Assembly: GCF_947623445.1 (NCBI RefSeq)
Contig: NC_135247.1
Coordinates: forward strand, 5,210,501-5,274,500
Length of the DNA stretch: 64,000 bases
Source: Clavelina lepadiformis
Lineage: Eukaryota; Chordata; Ascidiacea; Aplousobranchia; Clavelinidae
Direction: 5' to 3'
Part shown: positions 32,229-47,200 of the stretch, piece by piece
Numbering within the stretch: the first letter of the stretch is position 1
How the letters are laid out: every line of letters starts with the position of its first letter
Notes under the pieces: generated by a model
Told to the model about the DNA's origin: nothing
Seen by the model: only the letters and a program-made list of their open reading frames with translations
Database searches by the model: none
Position numbers and translations under genes: made by a program

Positions 32229-35200
32229 CTATAAAAAAAAGGAAGAGAAAATGTAAAATATTACGCACGTCCTTACAGGTATGTCGTAGAGCAGACACTT
32301 AAAATAAAGCAAGTCGATTTTTCTTTTCATAATCACCTTTTCTTCGAACGGGATCTTTGCTTCAGGATCTTTCCAGCTTGGAAATGCATTTATAAACTCT
32401 AACGGCTCATGCTGCTCGTTGATAAGAGTAGGAGTACAAGCGGTTCGGTATTCTGTCAATGCAACGTTGCACAATGGTGCGGTTCAGGAATAATTAATTG
32501 ATATTCACAGTTTAACAATTATGTATGTGTTAGAAAATAGTTTCACAGCGTGCATTTGACAAGACTAATGTCTATTTCAAAGATTTGCTTTCCTGTTGCT
32601 CTCAGTAGCACGACAGTATCAAGCAACTAGGAAATTACAATACATTCGAATGCAGGTTACGTACCTTTACAATAGTTAACGGTGGTTTCCATTGCAAGTC
32701 GTCTGTTTATGTCAGTTTGTCGTTTAGCTGAACCTTTCAGTTCTTCACCGGGTAACCCTTGCCATAAGTACACGCCTTCACAGCTTTCGACAAGTACCAA
32801 AGCTAATACAAGATTTTAATAAAAACTTTTTTAAATAAAAGCCTTTTAATAAAAGTAAATAGCTACATTTCACAGTTCGCAGTATCTCGCAGAATAATTG
32901 ATAACCGGTTTGTATGTAGCATAGTTTTTATTTCCGCATTCGTATTGTTGCCTTACTTCTATGCCAAGCAGTTAACGTCGAAACGTAAAAATAACATGAT
33001 CAGCAATACATCAAGGAAAATGCATTACTTGCTGAGCTGCAAGACATACGACTATGTGACTTACGGGGCGAAGAATTGTCACCAGTTGTATGAAGAGTCA
33101 AGACTCAAGACCATTGTATAGTTACAGTTTGTCGTGTCGGACTGTCTTGGTGTTGTCGATTTCGTGCAGTTAAACAACTTTTCTTCAACTAATCGCAATG
33201 TTAATTATACCAAAGTATCTACCAGGTTTATCCAAATCGTTCAACTGCTCTTGCACATATGGGAAGCAGGAGAGTCTCTCTTCGCTTTCGTCGAACGTAT
33301 CGTCCAATGGATGGAGCTCTCGGGCAACGAATTTGTCGGCTGAAGAAAGTAGATTCCACGCACGGGGTAAATTGCTCGATTCTAGTTTTGATTTCGCGTC
33401 GAGCAAGTCCAAATATTTGCTGCGCCGTATACGACCAAGTGCTGTAAATTATACGTTGTAATGTTACGAAGTGAAACGTCAAGATTTGATGATATAAAAT
33501 TACAAGAAACGGGACCACTATGCTGATAGTAGTAGCAGGTAATAGGTTTCGATTTCTAGTCCGGGATTGCAAAACAATAACGACTGCGATGAGATTTAAT
33601 CAATTCCGATGGGAATAAACTTCCGGATAACCGAAAACAGTTTTGCTGTCTGCATTTTTTTGTTCAACTAACCTTCGTGAATGTGGTCGTTTTCTTTCCC
33701 TTCCTCGCATGTGCTCACATTCACCGACTTACAAGTTAGTCGGAATCCAAGGCAAGGCTTTTTCTGCTCTTTCAGCTGCGGAAAGCATAGGCCAGAATAA
33801 GATATAAAGTTCTCCCTATAGACCTAGTCTGTTTTGAGTCGTCACTCGTTTGAAAACAATGAGTATAAGCAACATGTCTGAATATAACTCACAACATGCT
33901 GAGTCCAGAGCGTTCAAAGTTTAATAAAGACTTTGAATTTCTAACACAACAGACGTTTAAAATAGAGCTGAAAATGTACCTGTTCTGCAGCGTGCTCTGC
34001 TATTTTCCTAACATTAGCAGGCGACTTGCAGCCATGCCATACGGCAATGTTTGCAGTTCGAGCACTCAGTGCCACAAATGATCCTCGCGATCTGAGAGAC
34101 GCAGATGTACATGGAACCTTTGAGCATGATAACAGTTGTGTTTAATGACCAAAATTTGCTCTTTACGATATTTTTAAATATACAATGTATCTACTACAAT
34201 AACAGAAAGCGGATACAAGTCTGAGTATACCTGGTGGAGGGCGACTTCCTCTTCGCTTGTTCCTCGTACGCTGTATAACTTCCAGCTGGAAGAGAATTGT
34301 GATGAAATGTACGGCTTTTATATACTTAAATAATAAATATGTTGCTAATGTGTTAAAAGCAAGCACCTACCTATAGAATCCTTCCCTGGATCCCTTCTTC
34401 CCATCCATGACTATCATGCCGCCGTTGAAACACTGGCGTATAGCTGGAGGTTCTTTGCTTTCTGATACAATGATCTTTACATAAAAAGAAAAATGGTAAA
34501 GTATGAGTTGAAAACCGTAGTTTCCAATCACGATTTCTATTGTGTTAGAGTTTCGATTGCTGAAACATTTTTCGCCGAATGTAAGCTAGGGATAGTTTAT
34601 CGTTGTGCGCGTTGTCTACGGACAAAGTGTAGGTCTTAGTATTCAAGGAGAGTTTAAAAGTATGTACCTGTTGCCCGACTTCTTTGTCTATTTCGGTGGC
34701 CATAAGTGCAGATGCTCCTTTTTCGTTCACAGTCGAGTCACGGCCGGTCCATAAGAAGTAAGCAGTTCGTTCCCGGCCGTTTGGAACGCTCTTCAAATCT
34801 CCGGTTGTCTTCGATTTCTCAGCTGACCACCGCCCTGTACTTGATACTACATAGCGCCATCTAACGACGTATGTTCCACCCCTGTAAAACAAGAGTTTGC
34901 AATAACAAAGCATTTGACACTGCTTGTTTCAAAGCAATACAACCCAAAATTTTACAAAACTGTTTGAAATATCACGTTCATATATCACATATCACAAAAG
35001 TAACGCAAAACCTTAATTTGAATTCCACATTAATCGTTCTGGTTAATGGATCAGCAATAACTATCAAAAGCCGTCGTTTATCTGTCGCCTTTTACCTGTG
35101 GAAAACTCCTTTGTTTTCGTCATCAAGGGGCTCCATGGCTTTGTCTGTAGCATGCCAGACACTTACAGAGCTGGTGACCACCAATAAGCCTCTACCGTCG

Positions 35201-38200
35201 TCATCGTATATATGACCGTGACCCTTTCTAATATTGTGACCTGTTGATAAAACGATTCTTTAGCTTAGTTACATAGCAATTAAAACTTAGTTTGAATTAG
35301 TTTTTACCTTCTAAGACAAGCGGCAAGGGTTCAGCATGTTCTTTTCGCATTACTTGTATATCGCAAGGTGTCAGGTCAGGTTGCATATTGGTCTGACGCA
35401 TAAAATAAAATCATTGATTAAATATAAATATAAAAGAAATCTTCATGTCTTCAGTAGTCGCAGCTGACGAATTTTCGTAAAATATGAGTTAAAATGTCCA
35501 GTTATTTGTGTTTAGTGTTTATGGAATGTTTTACATCGGAAATCATGTTACCTTGATTTTCATCTCAGACGCGATATGTCCTCTCGACGTTTCTTTCAAA
35601 ACTTCTTCATTGTCACCGATTTCACGATGGATGTTCGACCAATCTTCAAATTTTTCTTGCACCAGGGCAGTTTCCAGATTTTCGTTGACCCTGGTAAAGG
35701 TGAAGGTTTGTGAGTTTGCAGGTTGATAAATTTTCATTCGGTTTGTAGTAAGGTATATGACAATAAGAAAATCTTTACCTTGCAAACAAGCCCCATTCAG
35801 GTCTTGATCCCTTAAGGTTGGTTTCGCTTTGGTGAGAAGAGACAAATGGGCAAAAACCGAGCTCAGTGTAGTCGTAACCTTGATCCCACAAAGCACGGGA
35901 AAGTTTCACGGCTAGCTGGCGATTTTCGAACGAAACCTAAAGTTGCGGACAAAGGAGAAAGTATTTGACATATCTATATTCTTATTATATTACTAGACCT
36001 GCAAGTTACTTTGCTGATAAAAGTATTAAACACGACTAATTTTATAATTAGTGATTTGACAAATTTGTACAAGTCATCACTAAATGATAATAATTAATCA
36101 GTGAACTAAACAACAAATCCCTCCCCACCTCTTTTCCTTGCCAAATGTACATCTCGGCGCCAAAATCGAAGACGTAAGTGTCAGTTGTCGCAAGCTGTCC
36201 CATGGTGGGTAACTTGCCCCACGATTGTTTGTATGGAACAAGTTTGGAATCCTTCAAAACATAGGTAAAAGATCTTCAACATACCGCTGTTATTTTACTA
36301 TTTTCGAAATGTGTGATTGGCAGGTTTGTAACAACTACTGACAGTTATCTACGTAAACTGTGATAGTTAGTTGTTAAGAAACCAATGAAGTTCTGAACGA
36401 TAATGTAAGTGGCACTACCTCCAGCTTATACGTCTTTATAGTGGCTTCTGCGTTGACTTCAAACAATTCATCCTCGTCAGTTCCGCCGGATGGATCATAC
36501 TCTGACCTGAAAGAAAACATTGGGATGGTTTCAACATCGGCAAATAAAGGACGAACAATATCCACGTCATAGGCGGTCTTACTTGCCACCAAGATAATTC
36601 CAAAATTCTCTCGCCGTGACTTTGGACGAAGCTTCTTCGTTAATTGTGGTAAGTGATGTTGCTTTGCTTCCGAGATCACCTTTGTGGATGATGTAGTCAG
36701 CAATTTCCTGGAGTTAAAAAATAAAGATCGTTCGAATACTTCTTAACAGCTAAGATAAAGGTATTCGCGAACCGAAATTTTAACTTCTATGACCCTTTCA
36801 GCAAAAACCAATGCGACGTGTATTTGGATACTCAAATATCGATACAAACCTGTACTTTTGCTTTCTCTATAACGTTGCTGAATTCGCCAAACCAAGCAAA
36901 TAGTTTGTCAGGCAGAATGAGAAGAAACGCGTCACCGCTGTTCAAGGATTTACTGACGGGCTCGACAAGTCTTGTTTGAACATGTCGGCGCCCTTTCACT
37001 CTGCGAAGGAACCAAGAATATTGTCAAAATATGCATCTACCGAAATTAACTTTCACGCAGGCGGCAGCTGTTAGTCAGTACGGCAGTGCGTAACTACTGT
37101 TATTTCTTATAACAAGGTTTTGACAAACCTAAGCAACATTTTATCTTTCCAGGGCTGCAGATCACCGGCGGTAAATGCTGGCTGTTTCTTGGTGCTTCGC
37201 AGACTCACCTTAAAATAGAAAAGTCGAAAACGCAAATAACATGATGTTCAAAGCAAGGTAACTGAGGCGGAACTACATACACTTAATATGTTAAAACATT
37301 GACTGTCAGCAGGGAAATTTTTATACCTTGCTAAAGTCAGCTTTATTAGCAAGACCTGCCAGTGCTGCAGCTGTGAAGTTGGCTCCGTGGCCAAACTTGC
37401 TCGCAATCCTCTGCTGCTCAAGCTTGGTCACGTTTGACCGTTGCTCGGTGTATGATTGCTGAACAGAAGATTTTTTGTCAAAAAGTGCTGTTAAGCATAT
37501 TACAATTTGCCAAGTCAACTGGACTTAATGTTAAGTTAAAACAGTGAGTTGAACCTGGACTGGAGATAGCGTTTACCTTTATATCTGCTCGTGCAGCGAG
37601 AGCTTTGACAGGATTTCGAGTGGATCGTTTGTTCCGAGTTGTGTTCCTTTTAACGCTCGCTTTCAAACGACCGATGTCATTCAATACCGCATTCCGCTAA
37701 AATTTAAAACCAACAATTTTTCAAATAACCTAAGCCCCGTAGCTATTTTACAGGAAATGGTATGAGGGTTGATTTGTTTTACTTTGTTGTGGTGAGTTTC
37801 CTCGTCATCTAACCATTCCAGGACTTCATGAGATTCAGATTCTTCCGGATCAAAGTGTCCATTTGCATCTCCATTTAGCTTCAGAGGTTCAATTTCAGAG
37901 GCAAAAAAGTTCTTGAAATCTTCATCCACAAGATCAGGTATTTCAGTAGTTGACTCTTCAGTCGTCTGTTCGTGATTGACAAGAAAACGGCAAAGTAAAA
38001 GTATTAGGATAAATGTTAAACAGTGCAGAGAGCATCCAGACTAAAGTAAACAGACAGCTATCAAATCTCAATGGTTACTTTTCAGGTCCGAACACCAGAA
38101 AATATTAAAATTCTACCAAATCAGAAATAATCTCTATTACTAACCTTAATCACTTCTGGTTCAAGACCTTTCTGTGAAAGTTTCAACACCTCAGACAATT

Positions 38201-41200
38201 TGTTCAAGCCTGGTGCGTCATGTTTGACGTCATCGATGGTAACCGCCGGCTGCTCGACAACAGGCACAGGGAGGACTCTCCTCCTCATGGATGGTGATGG
38301 AACAATGGGAATCAACTTCTGCCCGTCTACAGCATTAACATTCGAGTGATTATTTTTGATGTGTAATTAATATTAACGTTTACTTCTTAGCTTATTCTGT
38401 TTAATAATTGTTTCATAAAACAGATACCAACTGAATACTGAAATGTTCCTAACAACTTCGAATTATCATAATATTTTGACAAACATTAAATTAAAACAAA
38501 AATGTTACCCTTCTTCGCGATCTTTGCCTGAACAGTGAACTGCGAGGCATCGTTCTGTTGTCCTGTTTTATTCTTCCAGTTCTCTGAGTTGGACATGATT
38601 GAGTTGAGGCGATCGCTGATTCCAGCTTTACTCACCGCTGATGCTCGGACCTCTTTGGGATCGGACTGTTTATTTTTCTGCAAAAAATTATTTGAAAATT
38701 TAAAAATATTAACTTGTCATACATGTTTAGTTACCAACCAATTGAGAACTACCGATAACTAATCAAATATTTTTCAAAATGAAGAAAATAACAAAACTCT
38801 ATAATACGATGTTTTGGCTTCTTGATTTATTCTTGAATTACCGTGACTTGAATTCAATTTCTGAAATCTTATTATTTTACCTTCCATTTCTCTTCGTTTT
38901 CCTGGAGCAGCACCATCCGATCCCCCAGTGATGACTTGACAGTCTTCCTTTCTTCTTTTATTCTCTTCTTCCATCCTTCCTCCTGGTTCTTGTTGAGCCG
39001 TTTCAATCTAAGTAGAAAAAGATATCAACTTTTCAAAATCAAACGCATTACTTAACAGAAAACTCAAAACATACTTCAAGGTTAAAATTCACTCTCATTT
39101 ACTGAATTTTCGGAATTTTTTTGAATTTCATGATCTTAGATCACACCTGTCATGAATCGAACCAGTTGCTTTGATTTCGGTTTCTCTGTTCTTGCCCATG
39201 TCTGAGCCTTCACTTGAGCACAAGGACACAGAAGAGCAGTCTGAGATTCTTCGCCTGTAATAAGTTTCGACAAAAACCAATCAAGGAAGAGTCAAGTCAG
39301 TGAAAACAAAGGAAAGTGTTAGTGATTGCAAAGCAAGTCAGACAGAGTGCGGACAAGTCTTACTCTGAGGAGAGTGGACGAACGTCCGGACTTCTTGAAC
39401 GTCTCCGCGACGATGGGGAAGGCGGAATTTCGCTTTTATCCTGGCTAAATTTCCTCCTGATTAAAATAAGAATTAAAAAATTAAATGCTGAAAATCGAAA
39501 ATAGTATCATTACCAGAGAAAATATTATTTCGTTATGAAATGTAGTTGTATAAAACTATCATTCCACAATGCACTGTGTTATAGTATACAATTTTGAACT
39601 AGATTGTAAATTCCGTATAGGATTATGCATTGAAATTTGTCCAATACTTACGTAACAACTGGGGATAATTTTCCAACTTTTTTTTCGTTTTCACTCGACA
39701 GAGCTTTTAATGTCTCATCTTCGGGAACTTCCCCGACTGAAATACGTTCTCTGATGGCGGGATAACTGTCAATCGATAATCGAGTGGGCCGAGCAGTTGG
39801 AATTTCAGTTGTAGATGAAATGTCTTTTTGTTGCTCACTGTCTTCCTCAGCGAGCTCAGTGATCGAGGACGATTTTTTTAGCTGTAAAGCACGCATATTA
39901 GTAAACTACATTTTGACAAAAGAGAAAACGTCGTGAAACTTTGTTCCAAAACCGATACAATAAATATAGACATATGTAATATAACAATGTTATGCAGAAA
40001 AACCATGCCTTACATGTGATAGATCTTCTTTCTTTTCCTGGTATTGCTTCTGAGCTTCTTCTAAGGTTTCGCGATCTACTGGCTGGGTTTGGAAGCGTTT
40101 CAATGAATTCCGGGACCTTCCGGAAGATTCTACAATAATGTATCAATTAATGTTACAAAACACGAATGACAGGGGGGGTTAAAAAGGTAACCCCTTTTGA
40201 GCATGTTTATGCAAAGGGTCTTACTTCGTGCTGGACTTGGTGGTGCTTTTGAAACAAGCTGGTTAAAGAAAGTAAGACGATCTGCGAATGACAGCGGTTT
40301 CTCCTCCTCTTCCTCGTTTTTATTCTCTTTATTATCTTGTGTCGCCCTACCATAGCACGCCATCGTTAACTTTAAACGCGATGGTTTGCATTGTTATAAT
40401 TGATAAATAATAATAATTATTCTATAATAATAACAATAATAACCTAGGCTATAAAGTTAATTTGCTGTATCACAGCAGTAAAGCTTGCAAAGTTGTCACT
40501 AACTATCAGCCCATCAATGGCAGCTTCGTTGTCTACAGAAAAAGGGCTTTACTATTCTAAAGCATAAAAACTACAAAAAGCGTAACAATTAACAACACAA
40601 AACACATATCTTTTATTAAAAAAAACTTTGTGTTAAAGCGTTTAGTTACTTGGCTGCTAGTTTTAGGCACAAATTTCATATTAAAGTTTTTCACAGAGCT
40701 TTTTGAATTATTGTCAAGATACAGTATGAAATTTTTTTAATCAAAGTCCACCAAATTAAAGCCAAATTAGCTACATTCAGTTGATTCCCATTCACGTCCT
40801 TTGGTGTTTACTGCAAACTTATGAACATAGTAAGACAATTTTATACATGTCGTATTTAAAACCCGCGCAACAAACACTGCGCAAATAACAAACGAAAAAA
40901 GTTTCTTAACGTATGTCGAACCAACACCAGAGTTTCTTATTCTTATTCTTTCGAAATGAGGTCTCTACAGTTGCTTATATAAAAATTGAGTGTATTACAC
41001 ACGTTAAAGTGCCATTTAAGTAATAGCTTAGCCCCATACACATATTTATACATTGCTAGCCAGCTGGATTCTAGTGTTTCTAATATACTAGCCCGACTAA
41101 TCAAGCCTATGTGAAGCTCTACAACCTAACTACAACTTACATTTTGGGCGCCAGAATAGAAGTTCTAAATACCAAGAACTGTAATAAGCACAAACAGCTC

Positions 41201-44200
41201 CATGAAAGTTGCATAACTTAAAAACACAAATTTGCTAGAGAGACGTAAAGTCGTAAATTGCGCAAAGGTAAAAATGAAATCGTTACCTGCGTTTTCTACG
41301 ATCCTATATTCTTCAATTATTCATTGGTTTTTGTCACCAGTGAGAGCAATTAAGGCAAATTCAAATCATTCCATTACAGCAGTTTTAAAGCAAAATCTGA
41401 TACAAGCATGCAACAAGTTCCACAAGGATTATAAATGGTTTAAAACCATTATTTAAACTCATCATAATTCTCAAGTTCAAACGTGTCTGCTTCACTTTCC
41501 GTCTATGAGAAGAGCTACTAGAGCAATTCGACAGACGAACAAGAACTTTTTTCTTGCAAAATTTCACGCTATTTATGGTACAAGGGACAAGTGAGTTCAA
41601 GACTGCAACCAGAATATCTAATTAAGCTTGGCTGACACGCCTTGCGCCAATAAAATTTGTCATTCTTTTGGGATTAGAAAGCCTAACTTGAGTACAAACT
41701 ACAACTATAGTGAGAATGCTGCACTTGATGTAACTAAACTCATATTGACAATTAGGTGAACTATGCTATTACGCTTGGTCGTAAAAGTATCCTGCGCTGC
41801 CACTATTGCGTAATTCTACGCAGCACGCAAAATTATGTAATTTAGAAATCAAAATTGTGCTACGTCTGTCTGAGTAGATTTTTCTGATACTGGTACAACA
41901 ACGCAGCATCAACATGAATCAAAACGTTTCTTACTGTTTCAATAGCTGGCACTAAAACTAAGCACCTGGCTATCATGCCATCAACACGAAAATAACCTTC
42001 GTAGTGTACTTATTATATCAGGAAAGTATGTAAATCTATAATCTGTGGTAAAAACGCCACTTTTTGTAATCGTCTAAAATCTAAATGATCGTACATGTCG
42101 GCAATGGGACTAACATCTAATCTCAACCGCAACTCATTATCGATGGAAATAATATTGAAAGAATTTTTCAAAAATTCACAAGCGTCCGTGATGCAACGAA
42201 AAAAGTTCGTAAAAGTGCCTACATCCGCTGTCGATAAGATTTTCGAAAACAAACACGCCATAGGCCATAAAAGAAAAACACGTAAACTTATAATACTGAA
42301 GTCGATCATATTAGGCAGGAAGTCGACCAGGCCATCCGGCTATTCACCAATGTCATATCGGCAGATTCAATATCTGGATATTACACGATAAAATGAGAAC
42401 ATATTTTCAATCGCATATTCTTCGACCCAAAACATTAACAATAGCTTATAGTGATATTAACAAGTATATACAATAAGTTGAGAAGCGATAAATAATGATA
42501 TACGAGGAAGTTTATGTTTGCGCTTTCGAGTGCTTTTAAGGCGCGTTCAGTTGACACTGAAGAGTTAGCTTTAATCAAATAACATAACAAGCTTAAATGG
42601 ATGCCGATGGTCCCACTATTATATTATTAGATTCCTTCCACGGCGTCGGGAAAATCTAAAATGGTGTGACGGAAAAAACATGATTTTACGGTTTTCGAAA
42701 ACTGACGTGATTCACAGGTAGCTATTTTGTAAACGGTAAATACAGTCGGTAAACAAGTGTGGATAAACGTACGTTGCTCATTACGTATCTGGTTGCGAAG
42801 CATCAATCGTTCATGGTAACGTACGTTTATTCGCTAAGTTTATTATTAGAAAAAGGGTATTTAGTTCACTGGAAAGCGGAAAGATAACTGAAAAACATTG
42901 CAAAAGTGTTTTTACCGTTTATCGACGTAACTCGATTGCAAAAAGCGTCGTTTGTTTGTTTTTTTATCAATATCGTCGTTGGAGTTCCACGAATCAGACG
43001 CTGTCACATAAAGTCATATCGAAGCATGATAGATTTAACGATCTGTGTCATCAACGGGGCGTAACCAAACAAAACGTTTCTGTGACGACCTGATGAAGAG
43101 CTTTTCTGCTATATAGCACCCACTAACTTACAACGACGCCCCCAACCAAAACTAGTCTTGTCCATCAGCTCAAAGATGAAGACGCGTTTTCTCGATCAAG
43201 AATATAATAATACTGTAACTTCACTGGAATAAGTTGAAATAGCCTGAATAAAACCATCAAAGCAATAAACTATTGTATCTTTTCCATACTAAACAACCCT
43301 AAATATGCTCTTGGTCTTATTGCTTTCCTTGATGGTCGTATATTTTTGATCTTGTTCTCGCTTTAATCTTGTTTCTTTGATGAAATTATATGGGCGCCTT
43401 TCAAGATTTGAAGTAAACTATCCTGGTTTCATAAGCAACAGTTTAAATGAAGCTAACCTTCGTCAAAGTTACATTAAAGTTACGTAAAGCGTATGTACGG
43501 CGACACAAGTCCCTTCTAAACTTTTTCTAACTTAAATAAAATAGCTGTAACATAACAACAACTACTGTGGTTTAAAAGCCCTTTCTGACATAAGCGAAGT
43601 TGTCATCTGAGAGACACTGATTGCCTTTATTAGCAGACGAAGCCCTCCTTAAACATAATTCAATTACAACATCAAAACAGTTGTTTCGATAAAAGCTTAT
43701 TGTACTTAAATTCATAAACAACTAACTGGCGCCACGTACAAGAAAATTGTGTTTGACACAAGCCACTGGTAATTATTGTCAAGGTAAGTCAAAAAATAGA
43801 AAAAGTGTCCAAAGGGTCTCTCTCGAAACATAACTTTACAGCAATTTCAAGACAAGACTAAGAATTTCGCCGATGAACCGTAGTGCAATGGTTCGCCAAA
43901 CATTCAAAAACAACACAAGTTTACATGCGTGCATAAGTAACTTGTATACTTCTTTTAATTACTCATTGCAGTGATACTAGCGCAAGTAATCTTTCGGTGC
44001 GAACGAAATCTGTAAGAATTTGCTAGCGTTCGGTAAGATTAGTTACTGCCCTTGCACAACTTATCAATTGGTGGAAGTCGATTGAAGTCTAACCTGCACA
44101 CCTGGCGCTATCAATAGCAAATGTCATGCGCAATGTAATACGTAAACGTATAAGCATGGGTGTCGCAAGACCAAGCAAGCTCAGAGTAAATGGTAATATT

Positions 44201-47200
44201 GCACTTACAGCTTACCGCCTGAATCACAGCGTTTTCCTCTTGCTAATCGTTTGCGTGATTCACTTTGCAAACTGCAGACACATTAAAAAAAAAGACTCTC
44301 AATAAACGATTGTATTCTTTAAAAACGGACTTAAAGTGTGGTTCATTGGGAATAGCTGATGCTACCCTAAAGCTGCACGTTTAATATCATCAGCTGAAAG
44401 GCAGGTAGTGACAGCTGAAAGAAATTATTACTCCGTAACACGATCCCTCGGGGCTACCTGGGTCTGTAGGCTTGTGTACACATTAAGCATTTGCTGACAA
44501 GGTTAAACAAAATATTTCGATAGCCCTGGATTGCATCAATATATTGCAAACCGTAACGCAAGGTCAACCTAAACTAAACCAATACAAATACAAAGCTCTG
44601 TCCGGCAAACTGGGAAATGAAAACACGACCGTGCTGGCACCAAATTTTGTTAATTAAACCGCAGAAGGCGAGCATTTCACTTCGAAATAACGAACTTCGG
44701 TTAACGTGATAGATTGCATTACGTTTTCTGCTCTGGTACATTATACTTTACAAGCATGTCTACTTTATAGTGTTTGAATTGAAAGTTAACAACGGTAACT
44801 GATCGTCTAATCTTTAATCTAATTTTCGTCATCAAACGCTGTCTCATATAAACGGTTCCTACTTTCGCTGGTATTATGTGATCGCTAATTTCTTAAAACG
44901 AACCAATTCCATTTACAGTTGGTTGTGGCTTGTATTCCAACCTGTCATATGTTGGTTGGTAAATATCATTCTAAAGAAAATATACGCCTTCTTATCTATA
45001 GTTTCACCTTCAAGGAGCCAATTAAATGCGATATCTGTCAATTTCTATAAATGCTGACCCTATAAAACATGACACTATACCAGGCTATAAACATTGTTTA
45101 CAAATATGGGTGACGTTAGTCATAACAAAGTCTGTGGATGACGAAAGCGTTTATTTTTAAAACCAAAATACACGCAAAAGAGAGTCCACTTAACCAGCTC
45201 TGCCGAAACGATTAACGAAATGATCTTCAGTTAAGGATTAAGGACGGTGCTACCTTGTGACTCACTCTTGTCTCTTTTATAAAGGGTCGAGTGTTTTGGT
45301 TTACGCCGTATTAAGTTGCATTTGGCAGATAATTAAAATTAGTCACGAACCACGATAACAAGACTGGTGAGAAAGTCGAGTTGCGAAGTTTGAGCTATCA
45401 CTTCACCTTGACCACGAAGCATATCCAGTAATGCTTTGTGTTGGAGCTCTAAAGCATTGAAGAAGCCAAATCATATGCAACGTTCATTGTTCACATGAAT
45501 CTGCGTCAGATTGTTTGCCCACGTTTTAGAGTAAGACAAAAAGAATCTAAAACTTTGGGGGGCTAACTTATTAATACGTAAATCTGTTACACCATAACGC
45601 TGAAGTTATTGTGACCCAGGGTAGATTCTGCCTTCAATATACTGATTAAACACAAACATCCCGGGTTGGAAGCTGAGCGTCTTATTGCTGAATGCTGCGG
45701 CATCGCTGTGCCACGTCCCTGGTAAACACGGAAAAGTTTTACGCTTATTAAAAGTTTTCAGCTAAACTAGCAGTCACGGACTGACAGGCAATGACAACAC
45801 CGCACACCTTGCTTCAATCGGGCCGATTAAGTATAACATGGCACCTTCTGGAAAGTGCAGCATGTTGTAAAACCTAGAGCAAAATTTGACACTATAGTGT
45901 CTGAGGCTTTTCATTTATGATCAACAGTACTTTTTAAACACACACCAAACGTCGTGGGTGATTTCTGAAAACTGATCTATACGTTGATCTGTACGTTACT
46001 TGAAGTACAATACATGAAGCTGCAACTGTCTGCTTAATATAATATATTCATAACCCAATGCTTCCGGCGCATAATACGACATCCTCCACAACACCTAAAA
46101 CACGGACTAAATAGGCCCCTTGTCCCAAGTGTGTGGGTTTCGATGGCGCAGTACAAACAGATTCAAATGATACCACGTGACTTAAAATGGTACTCCACGT
46201 GAGCGATTGTAGGACAATGCGAGCTCATATACAAATGTAAATACAGTGCTTCATCGGGGTAACTTGCACTGGTTAATGGGAACAAACGACAGTTGAGTTT
46301 CCAAAATCTATTTACAACGCCAGCACTAATAACTAACAAAATGGGTAGCTATAACAAGATCGAGTGACAACAGCGAAGGGGAGAAAGTTTACCAACGTAC
46401 GTTTTACAACAGCGATACCATAAATTCACAGACAATGTGATTTTAACATACGCTGACACTAACATAGTGCTATAAAAGTTGACCAAATTTAATAATATGC
46501 ACAGGAAAAGCCAACTGAACCGTGGAAAACACTTCTCTTAACTTTTACATCTAGCGAGAGGGTCCTATATTTGGCCTGTTACGTCACCTTAAGCGAGGAG
46601 GGTGTAAAAAGTGCTTTGTGTTAACGACCCCATATAATCGCTTGTCATTGAACAAGTGCTTTGAAGAGCGCATTACGTCATTACAACAAAGCGTTGGGTA
46701 TGATTGGCGAAAATAAAACACCGTTAAATCATTCACTGTTGGAAACATTTAACAGTAGAAAGCATAAATGTATAAAGACTTTGCTGGATTTAATCAGGGT
46801 TTTGTTGTTACCAGGGGCACATACAGTACTTTGGCAAATACAGTTTACGAACCCGAATGAATTTATTTGATACCGCCATGAAGTTTTTCAATTGAGCCCC
46901 GTTACTTGACGAGTTACAATTAGGTCAGTCTAATTAAAACATTGCAAACGTAGAAACATGAGAAATTTGAGCGCCTTGCACGACGCACAGTATCAGGATT
47001 ACGTGCTTGCTCGCTTAGCCCACACCTAAACCCTAATTCAGTCTCACACACTTCAGTGTCATATCTTTATCTATGTTGATCTGAAGTGTTTGAAAACAGT
47101 CGCGATACCGACGACGAGGTATCAGGTTTCAATATTTGGAAAAGGTGTCACAATAAGAGTGGTTGTTAAAGGATTCGGTGGGATCACTACCAACAATGGC

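Noticed and set aside
42013-42391. Two overlapping open frames of 98 residues on opposite strands in the 7-kb intron
   Set aside because: Both strands are open by chance; neither has splice sites in the right phase, recognisable motifs or a supporting context.
46661-46870. 69-residue plus-strand open frame in the 7-kb intron
   Set aside because: Composition is not distinctive and there is no promoter, acceptor or polyadenylation signal.
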